From NCBI GenBank assembly GCA_027339635.1, contig DAHWNZ010000007.1, positions 1 through 64,000 on the forward strand: a stretch of 64,000 nt of DNA, given 5' to 3'. Positions 59,346-64,000 of the stretch are shown in pieces. The notes below the pieces were generated by a model. The model searched no databases. It had not been told where the DNA came from and worked only from the letters and a program-made list of their open reading frames with translations. The first letter of the stretch is position 1. Each line of letters opens with the position of its first letter. The translations under genes and the position numbers were made by a program. This stretch comes from AG-12 sp027339635. Its GTDB lineage: Bacteria > Chloroflexota > Dormibacteria > Aeolococcales > Bog-877.

Positions 59346-60182
59346 TCAGGCATCGAAGAGGCCATCGAGCTGGCGGTAGCGAGCGCGCCGACGCGCGGGG
59401 TCGAAGCCTCGGTCCGTCAGCTGCTTGACTCGTGCGACCAGGCGGGGCCGCAGGATTGCGGCGGTGGCGTCCCAGTCGGTGTGAGCGCCGCCGGCGGGCT
59501 CGGGGACGATCTCGTCCGCAATGCCCCATTCCAGCAGATTGCTCGCCTCCAAGCGCAGAGCCGCCGCCGCATGCTGCTTCTGGCCCGCGTCGCGGAAGAG
59601 GATCGCGGCCGCCGCCTCCGGCGACGCCACCGAGAGGAAGGCATGCTCCAAGACCATGACTGAATCCGCCAGCAGGGTGGCCAGCGCTCCGCCGCTTCCC
59701 CCTTCGCCGATGACCACCGCCAGGTAGGGGGTGGGCAGGGCCAGCTGAGCCTCCAACGTCTGGGCGATCGCCCATGCCTGCCCCCGTTCCTCTGCCGCGA
59801 CCCCGGGGTACGCCCCCGGGGTGTCGATGAAGCTCACCACCGGCAGCTTGAGTCTCCCGGCCAGCGTGAAGAGCCGCTGGGCCTTGCGGTAGCCCTCCGG
59901 ATGGGCCATCCCAAAGTTGCGCCGACCGCGCTCCTCAAGAGTTCGCCCCTTCTGGTTGGCCACCACCGCCAGGCGCTGGCCCTCCAGACGAGCCAGCCCG
60001 ATCACCATGGCCCCGTCGTCTCCACCCTGCCGGTCTCCGTGCAGCTCGATGAAGTCATCCAGGCATCGCTGGATCAGGTCGAGTGCGTAGGGGCGGTCGG
60101 GGTGCCGAGAGACCTCCACATGAGCCCAGGCGGCTGCCGCAACCTCCTCGTCCGCCCGGACCCCAGGATCCGTTGGCGTCAT
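59346..60182 (-). CDS. accA: acetyl-CoA carboxylase carboxyltransferase subunit alpha
   Basis: A 278-residue crotonase-fold carboxyltransferase subunit. PYALDLIQRCLDDFIELHGDR, NQKGRTLEERGRRNFGMAHPEGYRKAQRL, FIDTPGAYPGVAAEERGQAWAIA and IGEGGSGGALA are the family landmarks, the last two forming the biotin/carboxylate site. With AccD it transfers carboxylate from carboxybiotin to acetyl-CoA, giving malonyl-CoA. It is shorter than the 315-320 residues of the E. coli type at the N-terminus. ATGA overlap with accD. Confidence 0.95.
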   Translation of the reverse strand: MTPTDPGVRADEEVAAAAWAHVEVSRHPDRPYALDLIQRCLDDFIELHGDRQGGDDGAMVIGLARLEGQRLAVVANQKGRTLEERGRRNFGMAHPEGYRKAQRLFTLAGRLKLPVVSFIDTPGAYPGVAAEERGQAWAIAQTLEAQLALPTPYLAVVIGEGGSGGALATLLADSVMVLEHAFLSVASPEAAAAILFRDAGQKQHAAAALRLEASNLLEWGIADEIVPEPAGGAHTDWDATAAILRPRLVARVKQLTDRGFDPARRRARYRQLDGLFDA

Positions 60183-61030
60183 GCCAGGGCCCGGTCGCTC
60201 TCCCGGGGCGGGGCAGCCAGCACCGCCAATAGCCTGCCGAGTTCCGCCTTCAACTCCCGGCGGTCCACCACCCGATCGATCAGGCCGCGGGCATGGTGGA
60301 ACTCAGAGGTCTGGAAGCCCGCCGGCAGCTGCTCGTAGGTCGCCTGGGTGATCACGCGGGCCCCGGTGAACCCGATCATCGCCTTGGGCTCGGCCAGGAT
60401 CACATCGCCCAGCGCGGCGAAGCTAGCGATGCTCCCACCCATGGTCGGGTCGACCAGGATGGAGATGAAGGGGAGGTGCGCCTCCGCAAGCTGGTGGAGG
60501 GCGGACACGCTCTTGGCCATCTGCATCAGGGAGAAGACGCCCTCCTGCATCCTGGCGCCACCCGACGATGTGACGCAGACGAAGGGAAGCTGCTGAGCCG
60601 AGCTGTGCTCGATCGCACGGGCCAGGCGCTCTCCCACCGCGGTCGAGAGGCTGCCCCCCAGGAATCCGAAGTCGAAGGCCGCGAGCCCGACCGGGTGCCC
60701 CTCGATCAAGGCGGATCCGGTCAGCAGGGCGTCGGGCAATTGCTGGCGGGCCCTCGCCTCATCTAGCCTCTCGGTGTAGGCGCGGGTGTCGAAGAATCCC
60801 AGGCGGTCGGTCCCGGCCAGGGTCCCGTCCCACTCTTGGAAGGTGCCCTTGTCAGCCAACTGCCTGATCCGCTCGTGGGCGCCGATCCGGGCATGGTGGG
60901 AGCATCCGGGACAGACGTAGAGACTGCCGGCCACCTGGGCGGCCGGGTAGGTGGCCTTGCAGGCCGAGCAGACAAAGCTGGAAGTGTCCCCAAGTGATTT
61001 GGAGCGAATGTACGCGGGACTAATCGACAT
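60179..61030 (-). CDS. accD: acetyl-CoA carboxylase carboxyltransferase subunit beta
   Basis: A 283-residue protein with the N-terminal four-Cys zinc ribbon C21-x-x-C24...C40-x-x-C43. The carboxyltransferase core follows: VGLAAFDFGFLGGSLSTAVGERL, VTSSGGARMQEGVFSLMQMAK, ILVDPTMGGSIASFA and IGFTGARVITQ. GGGAG lies about 8 nt before ATG 61030. It forms a unit with accA and is divergent from fabH-fabF, grouping malonyl-CoA formation with condensation. Confidence 0.96.
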   Translation of the reverse strand: MSISPAYIRSKSLGDTSSFVCSACKATYPAAQVAGSLYVCPGCSHHARIGAHERIRQLADKGTFQEWDGTLAGTDRLGFFDTRAYTERLDEARARQQLPDALLTGSALIEGHPVGLAAFDFGFLGGSLSTAVGERLARAIEHSSAQQLPFVCVTSSGGARMQEGVFSLMQMAKSVSALHQLAEAHLPFISILVDPTMGGSIASFAALGDVILAEPKAMIGFTGARVITQATYEQLPAGFQTSEFHHARGLIDRVVDRRELKAELGRLLAVLAAPPRESDRALA

Positions 61031-61128
61031 CAGCGTTCTCCCTCACGAGTGTCCGTCTCGGTGGCCGGGCCGGCCCGTCGGCCCACGCTGGCCATAGGTC
61101 TCACGCTCACATAGTCCCTGGCCGCGGG

Positions 61129-61171
61129 AAAGGTTACGAGCGAGCCCCAATCCGGCCGAGTGCGTAACCTT
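61129..61171. promoter_or_regulatory. divergent accD/fabH control region with inverted repeat
   Basis: AAGGTTACG (61130-61138) and CGTAACCTT (61163-61171) are 9-bp perfect inverted arms separated by 24 nt, with arm starts 33 nt apart. Each arm contains TAACCT reading outward, a hexamer that elsewhere in this window sits as a -10 element. The repeat may be two divergent promoters or a two-site operator. Confidence 0.5.
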
Positions 61172-61198
61172 GACCGAAGATTGAACCTTGCAGACCCC

Positions 61199-62272
61199 AT
61201 GGGATCGGTTTGGCAGGCACCCTCTCCGGAGCTGGGCTGTCGCATCATGGCTCTGGGGACCGCGCTGCCCCAGACCCGGGTAACCAACTCTGATCTGGAG
61301 GGCTTTCTCGAGACCTCCGACGAGTGGATCTCGAGCCGAACTGGGATCAGGGAGCGTCGCTTGGCACTTCCCGGTGAGACCCTGGTGGGTCTCGCGGCGA
61401 GGGCGGCCGCGGCGGCCCTCGCCGCGGCTGGGATTGGCCCCCAGGCCGTCGACACAGTCATCTGCTCGAGCAGCTCACCCGACGAGACCTTTCCCTCCCT
61501 GGCGTGCCGGCTTCAGGCTGAGCTGGGTTTGCCCCATGGCCCTGCGTTCGATGTCCAGGCCGCCTGCTCGGGGGCTGTCTACGGCCTCGCGCTGGCCCAG
61601 TCATTGATCCAGACAGGCCTCAGCCAGCGCGTGCTGGTCGTCTCCGCCGAGATCTTCTCCCGTCTGGTGGACTGGTCCGACCGCTCCACCGCGGTCCTGT
61701 TTGGGGACGGCGCGGGCGCGTTTCTGGTCGGGGGTCCGGAGGCGGCGGGCAGTCAGGTGCTGGCCATCGACCTGGGTGCCGACGGATCGGGGGCGGCGGC
61801 TCTGGGGACGCAACCGTTCTCGCAGACGGCGGGTGCGGAAGTTGCTCTGCCGGCCTACACAGCTGCTCCCAGGTCCCTGGGGCGGGTGATCACGATGAAC
61901 GGCCGAGAGGTCTTCAGGTTCAGCACCAAGATTCTGGAACAGCTGGTAGTAAGGCTCGCTCAATCAGCCGGCGTCGAGGTCGACCAGATCTCGCTGGTGG
62001 TTCCCCACCAGGCCAATTCCCGCATCCTGGCGACTGCTGCGGGACGCCTCAACTTTCCCATCGAGCGCTTTTTGACAAATCTGGACCGGACCGGCAACAC
62101 CTCTTCGGCGTCAATTCCCCTGGCTCTTGCCGAGGGTGCCCTGGAAGGTGCCTGCACCCCAGGCGATCTGGTGGGCCTCATCGCCTTTGGGGCCGGACTG
62201 ACCTGGGGCGGGATACTTCTGCGCTGGGGCGACACCGCCGTCTCGGTCGACGACCCGGCGGGGCGCCAATGA
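61199..62272 (+). CDS. fabH: beta-ketoacyl-ACP synthase III
   Basis: A 357-residue thiolase-fold enzyme with the KAS III triad C123 (DVQAACSGAVYGLAL), H270 (VVPHQANSRI) and N300 (RTGNTSSAS). LETSDEWISSRTGIRERR near the N-terminus is typical. It condenses acetyl-CoA or a branched acyl-CoA with malonyl-ACP to start fatty acid synthesis. ATG 61199 is chosen; TTG 61181 and GTG 61160 are in frame but lie in low-GC3 promoter-like sequence. FabF follows after 4 nt. Confidence 0.94.
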   Translation: MGSVWQAPSPELGCRIMALGTALPQTRVTNSDLEGFLETSDEWISSRTGIRERRLALPGETLVGLAARAAAAALAAAGIGPQAVDTVICSSSSPDETFPSLACRLQAELGLPHGPAFDVQAACSGAVYGLALAQSLIQTGLSQRVLVVSAEIFSRLVDWSDRSTAVLFGDGAGAFLVGGPEAAGSQVLAIDLGADGSGAAALGTQPFSQTAGAEVALPAYTAAPRSLGRVITMNGREVFRFSTKILEQLVVRLAQSAGVEVDQISLVVPHQANSRILATAAGRLNFPIERFLTNLDRTGNTSSASIPLALAEGALEGACTPGDLVGLIAFGAGLTWGGILLRWGDTAVSVDDPAGRQ

Positions 62273-62276
62273 GGGT

Positions 62277-63590
62277 ATGGATGGGCTGGCCTTCGCTCGG
62301 CTCAGAGCGGGCAGAGGGCTGCCGGTGACCGCCGCTCAAGGTGCCTCGCGGCGAGTCGTGGTGACGGGCCTCGGGGCGGTCACGCCGCTGGGGATTGGGG
62401 TCGACGCCACCTGGGCTGGGCTGTGTGCCGCCAAGAATGGCATTGCCCGGATTCAGTGCTTCGACCCGGCTCCTTTCGCGTCCCAGATGGCGGGCGAGGT
62501 CCTGGACTTCGACCCTGGCGACTTCATTGAACGCAAGCAGATAAGCCGCACGGCCCGCTTTACCCAGTTCGCTCTGGCGGCGACATCCGAGGCGCTGACC
62601 CAGTCGGGTCTGAGCATCGATGACGCCAACCGTGATCTGGTCGGCGTGATTGTGGGATCTGGGATCGGAGGGCTCAAGGTTACCGAGGAGGCTGCCTATA
62701 CCCTGGCGGACAAGGGGCCGAGGAGGCTCAGCCCATTCACCGTGCCGATGATTCTGGCGGACATCGCCGCGGGAGAGATAGCCATGCGCTTCGGGGCCAG
62801 CGGTCCCAACTTCGCGCTCGTTTCGGCCTGCGCCAGTGGGGGTCACGCCATTGGGGAGGCGGGGGAGATTATCCGCCGGGGGGACGCCGTCGCCTGCATC
62901 TGCGGCGGCACGGAGGCTTCCATCACCCCTTTGGCCGTCGGTGCCTTCAGCTCCATGCGGGCCTTGTCCCAGCGCAACGACGATCCGGAGCACGCCAGCC
63001 GTCCCTTCGACGCCGGGCGCGACGGCTTTGTCATTGCCGAGGCGTGTGGCATCCTGATCCTTGAGGAATACGAGCACGCCCAACAGCGAGGGGCCACCAT
63101 CCTGGCCGAGCTCGCCGGTTACGGTGCCAGCGCCGACGCCTACCATCTCACGGCGCCGGAACCGACCGGCAGAGGAGCTCGCCGAGCCATGCAGCGGGCT
63201 TTGGAGAAGGCGGGAGCCCTGCCGGAGGACGTCGACTACATCAATGCCCACGGGACATCGACTCCCATGAACGACGCTGCCGAGACCATGGCGATCAAGC
63301 AGGTGCTGGGCCAGCGGGCGTACGAGATCCCGATTTCCTCCACCAAGTCGATGACCGGACATAGTCTCGGGGCTGCCGGGGCCATCGAGTCCGTCTTTTC
63401 GGTGATGGCGATCTCAGACGGCACCGTGCCACCGACCATCAACTATGAAACCGCCGACCCGGAATGCGATCTCGACTTCGTCACTACGGGAGCGCGCGTG
63501 GTCTGGCCCAAACTGGTGCTGAACAACTCGTTCGGCTTCGGGGGGCACAACGCCTGTCTGGCCTTCGCCCGCCTCGACCCAGAGCGCTGA
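62277..63590 (+). CDS. fabF: beta-ketoacyl-ACP synthase II
   Basis: A 437-residue condensing enzyme with the Cys-His-His set C185 (VSACASGGHAIG), H325 (YINAHGTSTPMND) and H362 (KSMTGHSLGAAGAIE), and the start RRVVVTGLGAVTPLGIG at about residue 25. It elongates acyl-ACP with malonyl-ACP. ATG 62277 gives a 24-residue extension; GTG 62325 is an alternative closer to the usual start. No acpP, fabD or fabG lies between fabH and fabF, unlike the common cluster. Confidence 0.95.
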   Translation: MDGLAFARLRAGRGLPVTAAQGASRRVVVTGLGAVTPLGIGVDATWAGLCAAKNGIARIQCFDPAPFASQMAGEVLDFDPGDFIERKQISRTARFTQFALAATSEALTQSGLSIDDANRDLVGVIVGSGIGGLKVTEEAAYTLADKGPRRLSPFTVPMILADIAAGEIAMRFGASGPNFALVSACASGGHAIGEAGEIIRRGDAVACICGGTEASITPLAVGAFSSMRALSQRNDDPEHASRPFDAGRDGFVIAEACGILILEEYEHAQQRGATILAELAGYGASADAYHLTAPEPTGRGARRAMQRALEKAGALPEDVDYINAHGTSTPMNDAAETMAIKQVLGQRAYEIPISSTKSMTGHSLGAAGAIESVFSVMAISDGTVPPTINYETADPECDLDFVTTGARVVWPKLVLNNSFGFGGHNACLAFARLDPER

Positions 63591-63796
63591 GCAGAACCCG
63601 CCGCGGTTGATCGGCGGCGCCGCTGGGTCCGAGCGCAGAGCTCCGCGGCGGGATGGCCCGTCGGCAGCTCCGGTTGTGTCGACCCTCCTTAACTGCCCCA
63701 TAGCTTTTCAATAGCTCCCCCTTAAGAGCCATCCCGCAACGATGGACCGGTTCGCTCCGGACGGCTCCGGGGCCGGCCTGGTTGAGGGAGTCGAGG

Positions 63797-64000
63797 ATGA
63801 GAATTACGGGGCTGAGATCGCACCACTTCAAACGACCTGCGCGCTGGCGGCCGACAGCACTGGCCATGGGTGGGTTGGCGCTCATCCTCACGGGTTGCGG
63901 CACCACCGCGGCAGCCCACGCCTCGGCCAAGAAAGTTCCCCTGATCGTCTACGCAGCCGAGGGCTACGACGCCAACACCGTGGCTGCCTTCCAGGCCCGG
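63797..64000 (+). CDS. solute-binding lipoprotein, 3' part outside window
   Basis: The first 68 codons are present and open to the window end. A basic n-region (RSHHFKRPARWRPT), hydrophobic core and lipobox LTGC (Cys about residue 35) define a lipoprotein signal. The mature start KKVPLIVYAAEGYDANTVAAFQA matches the first beta strand and helix of family 1 extracellular solute-binding proteins (metal or anion type). GAGGGAG (63784-63790) lies 6 nt before ATG 63797. Confidence 0.75.
   Translation, partial: MRITGLRSHHFKRPARWRPTALAMGGLALILTGCGTTAAAHASAKKVPLIVYAAEGYDANTVAAFQAR

Noticed and set aside
63661..63730. Repeated ATAGCT and CCTTAA elements before the terminal lipoprotein gene, considered as a Pho box
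   Set aside because: Two short repeats with 11-bp spacing are suggestive, but neither sequence nor gene identity supports a PhoB site.

Overview
This is a high-GC (clearly above 60% by eye) bacterial chromosome segment with tightly packed genes, many GTG/TTG starts and many 1-4 nt stop/start overlaps. The gene content (polyphosphate glucokinase, DUF3618/holin-family envelope proteins, three-subunit transhydrogenase, a DUF2342-type metalloprotease, CIRCE-controlled groEL, many apparently leaderless starts) suggests an uncultivated Terrabacteria lineage near Chloroflexota, Dormibacterota or Actinomycetota. The phylum is inference; no marker phylogeny was possible.

Layout. 1-2632: tRNA-Val(CAC), then a poorly coding stretch with a VapBC-like toxin-antitoxin pair and no other recognisable gene. 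2633-11935: housekeeping block: membrane protein, rpsF-ssb-rpsR, polyphosphate glucokinase, serA-DUF1015, FmdB-like zinc ribbon-thioredoxin, argS, Lon N-terminal-domain protein. 12069-18344 (minus strand): sigma factor with a very long membrane anti-sigma factor, nnrE with a SAM hydroxide adenosyltransferase, groEL with CIRCE. 18478-25549 (plus): GNAT, zinc metalloprotease, a low-complexity protein with two PATAN-like repeats, methyltransferase, four-Cys small protein, CoA-ester lyase, trans-sulfuration enzyme. 25516-28564: TetR/MMPL pair sharing a near-perfect operator. 29064-30752: small unknown protein and an Fsr-like MFS transporter. 31092-37170: proline dehydrogenase, P5C dehydrogenase, a Ser/Cys-type proline-racemase-superfamily enzyme, a KHG/KDPG-type aldolase, then an amino-acid permease; this looks like a proline plus hydroxyproline catabolic locus. 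37385-39135: MarR/MFS pair whose operator spans the MarR start codon. 39175-48881: folC, lipoprotein, pntAA-pntAB-pntB, otsA/otsB (trehalose), holin/DUF3618 pair, GNAT. 48947-56404: GH5 hydrolase, MacB-like ABC exporter, MTHFR-like protein overlapping an aromatic amino acid decarboxylase. 57163-64000: retropepsin-like protease, lipoprotein, accD-accA divergent from fabH-fabF, and the start of a solute-binding lipoprotein cut by the window end.

How it works together. The window mixes core metabolism (translation, serine, folate, fatty acid initiation and elongation, NAD(P)H balance and repair) with stress and envelope functions (GroEL, trehalose, anti-sigma, efflux) and one dedicated catabolic operon. 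A recurrent feature is an AT-rich -10-like hexamer 6-10 nt before start codons that lack a Shine-Dalgarno sequence, which points to frequent leaderless transcription.
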